Assembly: GCF_026013615.1 (NCBI RefSeq)
Contig: NZ_JAPDPI010000003.1
Location: forward strand, 1-64,000
Direction: 5' to 3'
From: Plebeiibacterium marinum
GTDB taxonomy: Bacteria; Bacteroidota; Bacteroidia; Bacteroidales; Marinilabiliaceae
Length of the DNA: 64,000 nucleotides
Shown piece by piece: positions 47,338 through 56,344 of this stretch. A program made the translations under genes and the position numbers. Position 1 is the stretch's first letter. Each line of letters opens with the position of its first letter. The notes under the pieces were generated by a model. It did not search any database. It was not told the origin of the DNA and saw only the letters and a program-made list of their open reading frames with translations.

Positions 47338-48312
47338 TTATTTTAATAAAGGCGTGATATAATCCGAATCGATAGTCATCACATCTGTCCCTCCCATATT
47401 TTCAAAACCAACAGTGGTGACATACATCTGGCGTGGATGTATGGCTGTTTTGCTATTATGGGCATGAAATACCTTACAAAGATTTCCTTCTTTATCTGTA
47501 AACATGGCACTATGACCAACACCTACAAGCTCGCCGGGCATTTGAAAAACAGGGTTGTTTTCATATTTTACCCAAGGTCCCATTATATTAGTGGCAGTAG
47601 CAAAACCAACACCATAAAACTGACTCTCATAGCTATTGGCCGAATAAGTCATATAATAAATTCCGTTGTGCTTTGTAATAAATGATCCTTCGTTCACCCT
47701 TGGCCAAACCTGCTCCCATTGTTGCGACACATTAAGGCATTTGGTCATGGTTCCCATTTTAATGGTTTTCAGATCATTTTCCATTTCTGCAATCCAGATA
47801 TTATTGCCATCATTAAATCGAACAAACGTAAGATATGGGGTACCATCATCATCAATAAACAATGAATTATCAATACACTTTTCTCCCTCAATCATCGGTT
47901 TTAAAACATCTTGTTTAAAAGGCCCACATGGGCTATCACTGGTAGCCACACAAATATGTTCATCTGCAGAATAGTACATATAAAACTTACCATTTACATG
48001 ATATACCTCCGGTGCCCAAAACCACCTGTCTGCCCACACATCGTTTTTATTTAATGCCAATCCATATTTTGCTTCTTCAGGAACTTTCCATGTCAATAAG
48101 TCGTCTGATGCATAAACCGCAATTCCATTAGCCGAATAAGTTCCATATGCATAGTAAGTATCTTCATAAAGCATAATAAAAGGATCGCCCAATGGAACTT
48201 TTATTGCTTTTGTTTCCGTGTTGTTCTCTGTTTCGTCTTTATCATCTTTTGAACACGACGACGTATTTGCCAAAATTAAAGCAACAAATAGTGTAAATAT
48301 TATTCTTTTCAC
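47338..48312 (-). CDS. GH43 lipoprotein
   Basis: 324 residues. The lipobox ends TSSC near residue 20. Motifs include an Asp in LGDPFIML (base), an Asp in KCIDNSLF and a Glu in RVNEGSFI (acid), with a C-terminal strand AIHPRQMYVTTV. Its single-domain length resembles the GH43 at 40632. It probably removes arabinose or a related sugar from the PUL C substrate. Its start lies 53 bp after the stop of the propeller gene 48366. Confidence 0.88.
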   Translation of the reverse strand: MKRIIFTLFVALILANTSSCSKDDKDETENNTETKAIKVPLGDPFIMLYEDTYYAYGTYSANGIAVYASDDLLTWKVPEEAKYGLALNKNDVWADRWFWAPEVYHVNGKFYMYYSADEHICVATSDSPCGPFKQDVLKPMIEGEKCIDNSLFIDDDGTPYLTFVRFNDGNNIWIAEMENDLKTIKMGTMTKCLNVSQQWEQVWPRVNEGSFITKHNGIYYMTYSANSYESQFYGVGFATATNIMGPWVKYENNPVFQMPGELVGVGHSAMFTDKEGNLCKVFHAHNSKTAIHPRQMYVTTVGFENMGGTDVMTIDSDYITPLLK

Positions 48313-48365
48313 GTTTTGTTAAATTTATTACGTTTAACCAATTTATATATTAGACCTGCATTTTA

Positions 48366-49412
48366 TTATTTATCAATTCCAAAATGCGATGTTAAATTTT
48401 CATATTCCTGTTTTGTAATGGTTATCATACAACCGTGCCGTACACTTTCAGGCAAACTGTATTTATCCCAATCGTGATAAAATGTATATCCAGAAGCCTG
48501 ATACCAAGGGCCATTCATATTATCCGCTATCGAAAGTCCATAAGATACACCCGGGTACTGTTCGTAATACATATACCAGATTTTGTTATCCGGAGATGGG
48601 ATCAACATTGGAGCTTCCCTGAAATTTGGGCTTATTGGCGCAGCTGGTTCCGAATAGGGACCTAACAAAGAGGGAGCCTTTGAAACACGAATGGTTTTTC
48701 CGGTTGTCCAATAAAGTGTAGGATATGTTTCATCTTTTAAAACAGCATAATAGTCATCACCAATCTTCCTTATAAACACATCAATTGTTCCCATATCCCA
48801 ATCAAACAAACGACTTGGATGGTTTGAGAATGTTTTTAAATCTTTAGAAAGCACATATAAAGTGCGCTGACTTGCCCAATAAACTTCGCCACCTTCTTTA
48901 TGAGGGGTATGCCATGTTACCACATACTGTTTTGAGTCCTGATCGAAGAAAATTTTGGGTGCCCCTATGCGTTGCAGTGCATATGAATAATCTGGTGTAC
49001 TTTTTAAATCAGGCGTATAAGTACTGTGCTTTTCCCATTTAATTAAATCATCGGAAACCCAGAAGTTTATCACGGGCGAGGCATCACTGGTATTTCCTGC
49101 AATGTAATATCTGCCATCATGACCCTTACAAATATCCGGATGTCCTTTATATTCATTAAAAACCCTTTGCTTATTATTTAAAGAATGCCAATGTAATCCG
49201 TCTAAGCTAACAGAATAATATAGTCTCCCGTAATCTTCATGAGTCATATGGGCAAATAAGTAAGCCTGGTTTACTGCTTCATCAGGATTGTTAACCTGAC
49301 CGGGAGGATCTGGTTGCTGTGCTCTTAAATTACCAGCGAAAAATAGAAGAATTGAAGTTGCCAGAACAGCTTTCAAGCATACCAACCTAAATGAAAAACT
49401 CAAATATCTCAT
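48366..49412 (-). CDS. GH43-like five-bladed propeller, family not settled
   Basis: 348 residues with a signal peptide ending LRAQ. Repeated propeller blades show HPDICKGHDGRYYI (possible base Asp), MGTIDVFIRK (possible Asp) and NFREAPMLIPSP (possible acid Glu), in the order expected for the GH43/GH117 fold. The spacing differs from the two simple GH43 genes nearby, so I cannot name the family. It is the first enzyme after SusD in PUL C, a place often held by an enzyme acting at the outer membrane. 217 bp separate it from SusD. Confidence 0.65.
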   Translation of the reverse strand: MRYLSFSFRLVCLKAVLATSILLFFAGNLRAQQPDPPGQVNNPDEAVNQAYLFAHMTHEDYGRLYYSVSLDGLHWHSLNNKQRVFNEYKGHPDICKGHDGRYYIAGNTSDASPVINFWVSDDLIKWEKHSTYTPDLKSTPDYSYALQRIGAPKIFFDQDSKQYVVTWHTPHKEGGEVYWASQRTLYVLSKDLKTFSNHPSRLFDWDMGTIDVFIRKIGDDYYAVLKDETYPTLYWTTGKTIRVSKAPSLLGPYSEPAAPISPNFREAPMLIPSPDNKIWYMYYEQYPGVSYGLSIADNMNGPWYQASGYTFYHDWDKYSLPESVRHGCMITITKQEYENLTSHFGIDK

Positions 49413-49583
49413 AATTGTTGCATTGAAATGTAGAATGAGAGCCCAGATAAATAAAGAAATACAAAACCAAGGCTTTAAAAAATAGGATACATATCCAAAC
49501 CAATATATTGCTATGGATATTTATAAGAAGACAAGTAATAATCCGAATTATAATCAGACCATACACATTGTTGGTAATAAGTG

Positions 49584-49609
49584 GAGAAGACTGCTTTCAC
49601 AGCCTTCTC
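49584..49609 (-). other. Stem-loop after PUL C SusD
   Basis: GAGAAGACTG pairs with CAGCCTTCTC with one mismatch, 21 bp after the SusD stop. No T-run follows on the minus strand, so it may be an mRNA-end or partial-attenuation hairpin between SusCD and the downstream enzymes rather than a full terminator. Confidence 0.45.
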
Positions 49610-49629
49610 TCTAACACTTACCTAATTTA

Positions 49630-51180
49630 TTAATACATTGGGTTTTGATCAAGATTTGGATTGTTATCCACTTCTGTTTGAGGGATAGGCAATCTGCTTG
49701 ATTTACCCACTACAAAATTACCAAAGTCAGGATCGCGACTAATCAACTCATTTAACCCTTCGCTAGTTTCCCATAAATTCCATCGCTTTAAGTCAGCCCA
49801 GCGAACACCTTCCAAACAAAGTTCTAGAGAACGCTCTGTTTGAAGACGCTTTAAGAATGCATCCTTTGATCCAACAACCGACGAATATAAGGTACTATTC
49901 TCCAATTTTGCCAAACCAGCACGCTCACGAACACGGTCTACTAACTCCACCGCTAATGCAGGAGGAGTTCCTCCACCCAATTCTGCTAAACACTCTGCAT
50001 ACAGTAGCAACACATCAGCATAACGGATAACCCTATAGTTAATTGGCGAGTAATAATCTTCGTGATCGCGGTAATAATCACCCTGATACTTTCTGAAGAA
50101 GCAATCAGTTCCCCAGCCGGCTTCCCAATCACGACCATATATTTTCTCGCCAGGATAATCTGTTTGAATCTCAGGGTAAAATATGCTGGCACGTAGACGT
50201 GGATCGATCTGACCATCAACGGTAGCTTCTTTTTTGTATTCATCAACCAACCATCTGCGAGGCTGACCATCACACCAACCAATACCACGGGGAGCGAAAA
50301 ATTGTGCCCTGTTTGATCCCACATTCTGATTTGGCTCATCACCATCTCCACTTGGATTTATATCTGAAAACTGTATTTCAAACACTGATTCAATATTGTT
50401 TTCAGTAGTATGCATAAAGTTATCCTTATAATTTGAAACCAAACCATAATATTGAGCTCCGTTACCTTCTACCAACCAGTTCAATGCATCTTTTGCTTCT
50501 TGCCACTCGTGCAATTGCATATGAACTTTACCTAACAATGCTAAGGCAGAACCTTTTGTTGGTCTTCCCAAATTGCTATCATCCCACTGCTCAGGTAAAC
50601 TATTTACTGCATCATCCAGGTCAAGCTTTATTTGCGCATATACTTCACTCTCTGATTTCTGTTCTGGTACATCATCAGGACTAGAGGCATTAAGAACCAA
50701 AGGAACATTATCAAACATTAACGCCAAATGATAGTAATAAAAAGCCCTTAAAAACTTTGCCTGTCCTAATATCCGATCCTTATCAGCCTGGTTTTCGAAC
50801 TCAATATCCGGAACAAAATCCAACACCTGGTTGCAACGGAAAATAGCTTTATAATGGTCGCGCCACATCCACGCATTACCTTCCCAAAAATTATAGTTAA
50901 AATAGATGAATCGAGTCCACTCTTTTAGCTCGTTCCAAGGACTGGCACTATACCCCTCGTCAGATGTTAAGTCAAACCTAAAGTAGATCCAACGTGTCCA
51001 GCTACCTGGTTTATAAAACATAGTATAAACGGCATTCAAACCAGTCTGTGCATCTTCCGGACTTTTCCAAAAAGTATCAGTAGTTGGAAAGTTTGGATTC
51101 TTAATATCAATTTGGTCTTCAGAACAAGATACTATAGTGAAGACTATTGCTAATAAACTATATATTAATATTTTTTTCAT
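49630..51180 (-). CDS. susD: SusD/RagB outer-membrane lipoprotein (PUL C)
   Basis: 516 residues. The lipoprotein signal ends IVSC. Blocks typical of the family: DTFWKSPEDAQTGLNAVYT, AKFLRAFYYYHLALMFDNVPL, VIRYADVLLLYAECLAELGG and RSLELCLEGVRWADLKRWN. It follows SusC by 12 bp. It should bind the oligosaccharide imported by the PUL C SusC; a pectic or arabinogalactan fragment is inferred from the enzymes downstream. Confidence 0.95.
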   Translation of the reverse strand: MKKILIYSLLAIVFTIVSCSEDQIDIKNPNFPTTDTFWKSPEDAQTGLNAVYTMFYKPGSWTRWIYFRFDLTSDEGYSASPWNELKEWTRFIYFNYNFWEGNAWMWRDHYKAIFRCNQVLDFVPDIEFENQADKDRILGQAKFLRAFYYYHLALMFDNVPLVLNASSPDDVPEQKSESEVYAQIKLDLDDAVNSLPEQWDDSNLGRPTKGSALALLGKVHMQLHEWQEAKDALNWLVEGNGAQYYGLVSNYKDNFMHTTENNIESVFEIQFSDINPSGDGDEPNQNVGSNRAQFFAPRGIGWCDGQPRRWLVDEYKKEATVDGQIDPRLRASIFYPEIQTDYPGEKIYGRDWEAGWGTDCFFRKYQGDYYRDHEDYYSPINYRVIRYADVLLLYAECLAELGGGTPPALAVELVDRVRERAGLAKLENSTLYSSVVGSKDAFLKRLQTERSLELCLEGVRWADLKRWNLWETSEGLNELISRDPDFGNFVVGKSSRLPIPQTEVDNNPNLDQNPMY

Positions 51181-51192
51181 TGTATTTCTTAA

Positions 51193-54100
51193 TTAGAATT
51201 GAAACGAAAGCGAGAAAACAACTGATTTTGGCGAAGGATAAGACGCATCATCCTGTCCTTTAACCCAAATGTCAGGAGACTTAAATTCAGGGTCTAATCC
51301 CGAATAATTAGTAAAAGTAATCAGGTTTTGACCTGTCACTGACATTCTCATATTATCCAAAACATTGAACAGTTGAGCTTTTTTAAAGGTATATCCAAGG
51401 GTCATTTGTCTTATTTTAAAATATGATCCCTTTTCAATCCAACGATCCTGATCACCTCTGGCATTCCTGTTATCTGCATAGATCACCCTAGGATTTTTTG
51501 TATTAGGATCTTCAGCTGTCCATGGCTTATATCCTGATAAGTGGTTTGTATTATCTGAAAATCCACCCATCCAGCTTGCTGCTCCGTTAAATACATCCTG
51601 ACCAAATGAACCAAAACCAGCAAAACTAAAATCCAGGTTTTTATAACTCACTTTACCATTTATACCTAGTTCAAATTTAGGCCATGGATTACCTGTAATT
51701 GTTCTATCTTCATTATTGATTTGTCCATCATCATTCACATCAACGTAACGAATATCGCCAGGTTTTGCATTAGGCTGAATTACTGTACCTGAAGAACTTG
51801 TGTGAGATAACACTTCACTCTCATTTTGGAAAATACCATCAGTTTTAATAGTATAGAACATACCTAATGGCTCACCAATTTCTGTTTTAGTTATCCATGT
51901 ATATTGCTCTACCTTTCCATATCCAAATTCCAATACTTCATTTCTCAATCTTGAAAAAGTAGCTCCTACCGAATAGTTAAAATCGCCAATTTTATCTCTC
52001 CAGTTTGCAGTAACCTCAATACCTTTATTTCTTAAACTGGCAGCATTTACATAAGGATTTCCTCCATCATTACCTGTTGTCATTAGGATAGGCATCGGAG
52101 TTAGCACATCCTTGGTTGTTGAAATAAAGTACTCAGCACTCATTTGCAACCTGTTATCAAGGAAAGCCACATCCATTCCATAGTTATCCTGAGTTTGTTC
52201 TTCCCACTTCAGATCACGGTTTACCAATTTAATTTGTGTCATTCCTGTTTCCAAATGCTGATCATTACCAAAAACAGCAATAGGGAACGAATTTAGAACG
52301 GCTACATAATCCCAGTTTCCAATATTTACATTACCTAAAGTACCGTGACTATACCTTAATTTCAAATCACTAATCCAAGGCACATTAAAGAAATTCTCTT
52401 TGCTAATTCTCCATCCTGCAGAAACCGAAGGGAAAAATCCCCATTTATTTCCTGGAGCAAACTTTGAAGAACCATCATTCCTAAACGTAGCACTCAATAA
52501 ATATTTTTCGGCAAAAGTATAATTAAGACGTCCAAAATATGAAATTAAGGATGATTCACCTATGTTACCCCAAGCATTTGGATCTGTTGTACCGGCATCT
52601 ATTACATCAAAGTAATTGTCTCCAATTGTTACCAGGTTTTTCTTTTGGGCAGCGATCATTTCACGATACGTACTCTGATAAGAGTAACCAACTACAACAT
52701 TAACATCATGATTTCCAAACTGCTTTTGATAAGTTAAAGTATTTTCTATAAGCTTATTCAAATACTTAGCTTTATTTTCATATCTGGTAGATGGTTCATA
52801 AGGCTGATTCAAAGTAAAATTACCTTCTTTTCGTAACCATTTATGATTATCCTGACTTGTTTCAAACCCTACATTCAATTTATATTGTAACCCATCCAAA
52901 ATATCGATAGTAGTATAAAGGTTTCCTCTAATTCTTAGATTTTCATCACTATTATACATTATATCTTCAGTTCCAATAGGATTAGATCCAAAAGTACGGG
53001 CTGTGGCTTCATTTCCATATCCGTAACCACCAAAATTATTTTCGTCGTACACCGGAATAATTGGCAACATACGTAACACATCAATATGCTTTGAAAACAC
53101 AGAGTTTTGGTTCTCAACGAAAGTATTGGTAATAGCCAGGTTTTCACCGATAGTGAAAATACCTTTCTTTCCTTCAGTATTTACCCTGAAACTATATCTA
53201 TCCATAGAAGTACCATAAACAGTACCCGGATTATCATAGAAGTTGGCCGAAACCAGGTATTTATTGTCTTCACCACCACCTGAGAATGAAAGGTTGTGAT
53301 CTTGTACCACTGCAGTCCTGAATACTTCTTCATTCCAGTCTGTATTTCCATCCATCCAGTTTGGCACTTCATAAACGTCAGGCACTCCATCAGCAATAGC
53401 ATTTTTATAAGCCTGGGTTGTAATATCAATCCATTCTTCCCTGCCCATTAAGTCCATCATAGGAAGGTTATCAATACTAAGTTTACCTGAATAGTTAACT
53501 TTCATTTCACCGGCTTTACCTTTTTTGGTTTCAATAATGATAACCCCGTTTGCAGCACGAGAACCATAAATTGCGGCGGCAGAAGCATCTTTTAACACCT
53601 GAATAGATTCAATATCATTGGTATTAAAATCCCTGTTTCCGGAAGTTGGCAAACCATCAATTATATAAAGTGGATCATTATTAGTAAAATTACCTAATCC
53701 ACGAATTTCTACAGTTGGTTCGCTACCAATACCTCCACTTGAGCGAATATTAACACCAGAAACCAATCCCTGGATTGCATCTGCCACATTAAGCGCTGTT
53801 ACATTCTTAAAATCATCAGATTTAACAACAGAAACAGCTCCGGTTAAATCAGCCTTTTTAATAGTACCATAACCAATGGCTACCACCTCGTCAAGACCAA
53901 TAGCATCCTGCACCATTACCACGTTAATTGTAGATTGTCCGGCAACAGAAACTTCCTGGTTTACCATACCAACAAACGAGAAAATTAAAATTCCGTTTTC
54001 AGGTACACTGCTAAACATATAATTACCATCAATATCGGAAATTGTACCCGTTGTTGTTCCTTTTAATAAAATGGATACACCAGGAATAGGCTCCCCATTT

Positions 54101-54513
54101 TCGTCGGTAACTTTACCTGCAATTCGTCTGTTTACTTGTTGCTGTGATGCCACCATGCTTGAAGGTCTCAATACAACAACATCTCCTTCAACTACATACG
54201 TTAAATTTGTATTTTCCAATACCTTATCAAGTACATCTGTAACCTCCATCTGGTTTACATTTATACTCACCTTTTTGTCCATGTCTACGAACTTAGGACT
54301 ATAGGCAAACCTGAAATCGCACTGTTTTTCTATCTCTTCCAATACATCCAATACATCTCCCCCATTTATAGACACATCTACTTTTTGTCCATTAATACTG
54401 GTCGCATAAGTAAGACTACAAAACAGCAAAAAAACTGACAAAATTTTCATAATACGAAAAAGTCTGGTCCTGCCTGAAATAAGACATGACGTGTTAATAC
54501 ATTTTTTTTTCAT
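51193..54513 (-). CDS. susC: SusC TonB-dependent transporter with STN domain (PUL C)
   Basis: 1106 residues. A long N-terminal extension precedes the hydrophobic signal (MKILSVFLLFCSLTYA). An STN domain (about 45-120, VDVSINGGDVLDVLEEIEKQ), a carboxypeptidase-regulatory-like domain (about 130-215), plug (SIQVLKDASAAAIYGSRAANGV) and barrel (ends SVVFSLSFQF) follow. The STN domain should relay ligand binding to the FecR encoded 108 bp upstream. It forms the import complex with the following SusD. Confidence 0.96.
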   Translation of the reverse strand: MKKKCINTSCLISGRTRLFRIMKILSVFLLFCSLTYATSINGQKVDVSINGGDVLDVLEEIEKQCDFRFAYSPKFVDMDKKVSINVNQMEVTDVLDKVLENTNLTYVVEGDVVVLRPSSMVASQQQVNRRIAGKVTDENGEPIPGVSILLKGTTTGTISDIDGNYMFSSVPENGILIFSFVGMVNQEVSVAGQSTINVVMVQDAIGLDEVVAIGYGTIKKADLTGAVSVVKSDDFKNVTALNVADAIQGLVSGVNIRSSGGIGSEPTVEIRGLGNFTNNDPLYIIDGLPTSGNRDFNTNDIESIQVLKDASAAAIYGSRAANGVIIIETKKGKAGEMKVNYSGKLSIDNLPMMDLMGREEWIDITTQAYKNAIADGVPDVYEVPNWMDGNTDWNEEVFRTAVVQDHNLSFSGGGEDNKYLVSANFYDNPGTVYGTSMDRYSFRVNTEGKKGIFTIGENLAITNTFVENQNSVFSKHIDVLRMLPIIPVYDENNFGGYGYGNEATARTFGSNPIGTEDIMYNSDENLRIRGNLYTTIDILDGLQYKLNVGFETSQDNHKWLRKEGNFTLNQPYEPSTRYENKAKYLNKLIENTLTYQKQFGNHDVNVVVGYSYQSTYREMIAAQKKNLVTIGDNYFDVIDAGTTDPNAWGNIGESSLISYFGRLNYTFAEKYLLSATFRNDGSSKFAPGNKWGFFPSVSAGWRISKENFFNVPWISDLKLRYSHGTLGNVNIGNWDYVAVLNSFPIAVFGNDQHLETGMTQIKLVNRDLKWEEQTQDNYGMDVAFLDNRLQMSAEYFISTTKDVLTPMPILMTTGNDGGNPYVNAASLRNKGIEVTANWRDKIGDFNYSVGATFSRLRNEVLEFGYGKVEQYTWITKTEIGEPLGMFYTIKTDGIFQNESEVLSHTSSSGTVIQPNAKPGDIRYVDVNDDGQINNEDRTITGNPWPKFELGINGKVSYKNLDFSFAGFGSFGQDVFNGAASWMGGFSDNTNHLSGYKPWTAEDPNTKNPRVIYADNRNARGDQDRWIEKGSYFKIRQMTLGYTFKKAQLFNVLDNMRMSVTGQNLITFTNYSGLDPEFKSPDIWVKGQDDASYPSPKSVVFSLSFQF

Positions 54514-54559
54514 AAATTTGTAACGCTAAATAATAAATTAAAAACTTTGTTTTTAGACG

Positions 54560-54582
54560 GGGAAGTGGTAACGACACTTCCC
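54560..54582. other. Hairpin between FecR and SusC (PUL C)
   Basis: GGGAAGTG pairs perfectly with CACTTCCC around a 7-nt loop, about 40 bp after the FecR stop. The T-run follows on the plus-strand side only, so for the minus-strand message this is a hairpin without a T tail. It could lower read-through or stabilise the susC 5' end. Confidence 0.5.
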
Positions 54583-54621
54583 TGTTTTTAGTTCACTTAA
54601 AAAGTTGGCTCATAACCTTAA

Positions 54622-55608
54622 CTAGTTATTCATTCTCTTATACTTCTCATTGTCGAGTTGGATTTTAATAATTTCACTATTCGTAATAATTTTTACCGGT
54701 AACGCTGAGCTTATTAAATTCATAATTGATTCAACACGCTCGTTTCTTATTGTAAAAGTTAATGTAAACTCTTTTAATACAGGATCCGTAACCTCCTCAA
54801 ATTTAATCCCATACCTACGCTCCAAAACTTTCAACAAATCCGGGAGCTTATTATTTTCAAAATACAATACGCCCTGCGTCCACGAGGTATAGTCCTCTAT
54901 CTTGACAGTACTCCTCCTAAACTTGTTGGAATTCGCATTATACACTATTTGCTCCCCTGGCTTCATAAATGCAATATAACCAGGATTGGAGCTATGGGAT
55001 AACTCTACCCTTCCTTCTTCCAAAGTAACACTAACATCCTCATTTTTATAGGCTTTTACATTAAACTGAGTACCTGTAACATGAACTTTAACCTGATTTG
55101 CGTACACATCAAATTCACTAAATTCTTTCTTGTTTACTTCAAAATAAGCTTCACCCTCAAGATTTACTTTTCTTTTAAGACCTAAAAAGCTCGTACTATA
55201 TCTTAATACTGATGCAGAATTGATAAACACCCTGGTTGAATCAGGAAGGTATACTTCGGTTAACTGCCCTGCCTCTGTTTTGATATAAAATTGTGATTGG
55301 TCAACTTTACTCATAAGTAAGGACAAGGATACGCCTAACAAAATGACAATACTAGCAGCTGCTGATGTTATTTTTAATAACGTTTTTTTACCAAATGAAA
55401 TTTGAGGATTAATTTTACTTTCAACTTGCTTCCAATCATAGAAAGTATTTAAAGAAATAGATTTTTCCTGATCTCTTTTCCATTCTTCCTTCGCCTGTTC
55501 AAAATATTTTAAATTTGATTGCGACTTACGAACAAATGCCAACACCTGTTTCTGTTCGCCCTTTGTTGCTCTCCCCTCAAAGTATTTTATAAATAAAAAT
55601 CTGTCCAT
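54622..55608 (-). CDS. FecR-type anti-sigma factor (PUL C)
   Basis: 328 residues. An N-terminal cytoplasmic helical domain (about 1-75), one membrane segment (about 83-105, ITSAAASIVILLGVSLSLLM), a FecR periplasmic domain (about 115-210, LPDSTRVFINSASVLRYS and VTGTQFNVKAYKNEDVSVTL) and a C-terminal DUF4974-like STN-related domain (FENNKLPDLLKVLERRYG). It should hold the PUL C sigma factor until the STN-type SusC signals. The sigma gene ends 66 bp upstream. Confidence 0.93.
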   Translation of the reverse strand: MDRFLFIKYFEGRATKGEQKQVLAFVRKSQSNLKYFEQAKEEWKRDQEKSISLNTFYDWKQVESKINPQISFGKKTLLKITSAAASIVILLGVSLSLLMSKVDQSQFYIKTEAGQLTEVYLPDSTRVFINSASVLRYSTSFLGLKRKVNLEGEAYFEVNKKEFSEFDVYANQVKVHVTGTQFNVKAYKNEDVSVTLEEGRVELSHSSNPGYIAFMKPGEQIVYNANSNKFRRSTVKIEDYTSWTQGVLYFENNKLPDLLKVLERRYGIKFEEVTDPVLKEFTLTFTIRNERVESIMNLISSALPVKIITNSEIIKIQLDNEKYKRMNN

Positions 55609-55674
55609 TTTTCTGCGTTTCTATATAAAATACACGAAACACAAAAAAAACCCTACCTTAAATATTAATTATTA

Positions 55675-56274
55675 TTAAAATTCTATAAAAAATAAAGCTA
55701 TCATGCTTAAAGCCGGGAACTTAAGTTCGAGATGTTTTTTTAATTTTCCTTTAGCAGTGGAGATATGTTTTTCTACAGCCTTAACAGATATACCAAGCTC
55801 TTCAGCTATTTCATGTTGTTTTTTGCCTTCATATTTGTTCATGACAAACACTTGCCTACATTTCTCCGGAAGTTTTTCGATCGAGCGTTCTATTTCATTT
55901 ATTAACATTTCTTCGATGGACTCTTCTTCCTTCCCTAAAAAATCATATTGAGATAAATGTTGAACAGAAGTTTCTTCTATAGTATATTGATCAAGATGCT
56001 TTTGATAGGTTTTATTTTCACGCAAATAGTTCAGACACCGGTTTCTAACCGACTTAAATATCAAGGCCTCTATTGATTTTCCTGTCCGTAACTCTTTGCG
56101 CTTCTCCCAAAAATGAACAAAGGCTTCCTGTACCAGATCCGATGCTATAAAATCTTCCTTTATAAACAACCTGGCATAATTAAGCAATCTGTTATGTGAA
56201 TTCTGAAAAAAATTTTCAAAAGCAGATATATTACCATTCTTTATATCAAGCAATAATTGCTCATCAACATTCAT
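55675..56274 (-). CDS. ECF sigma factor (PUL C)
   Basis: 199 residues. Region 2: FFQNSHNRLLNYARLFIKED and DLVQEAFVHFWEKRK. Region 4: LPEKCRQVFVMNKYEGKKQHEIAEELGIS, a helix-turn-helix. It is homologous in role to the PUL B sigma gene but clearly different in sequence, so each PUL should have its own signal. It starts 71 bp after the GH42 stop, with no obvious terminator between them. Confidence 0.95.
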   Translation of the reverse strand: MNVDEQLLLDIKNGNISAFENFFQNSHNRLLNYARLFIKEDFIASDLVQEAFVHFWEKRKELRTGKSIEALIFKSVRNRCLNYLRENKTYQKHLDQYTIEETSVQHLSQYDFLGKEEESIEEMLINEIERSIEKLPEKCRQVFVMNKYEGKKQHEIAEELGISVKAVEKHISTAKGKLKKHLELKFPALSMIALFFIEF

Positions 56275-56344
56275 AGGCCTTTAACATTTTTAAACAAATG
56301 TAGAAATTTTCTGGAACTACAAAAATAAAATATCAAAGGTTTAA

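Noticed and set aside
54560-54582. Rho-independent terminator between FecR and SusC
   Set aside because: The T-run is on the wrong side for the minus-strand message, so it is recorded only as a hairpin.
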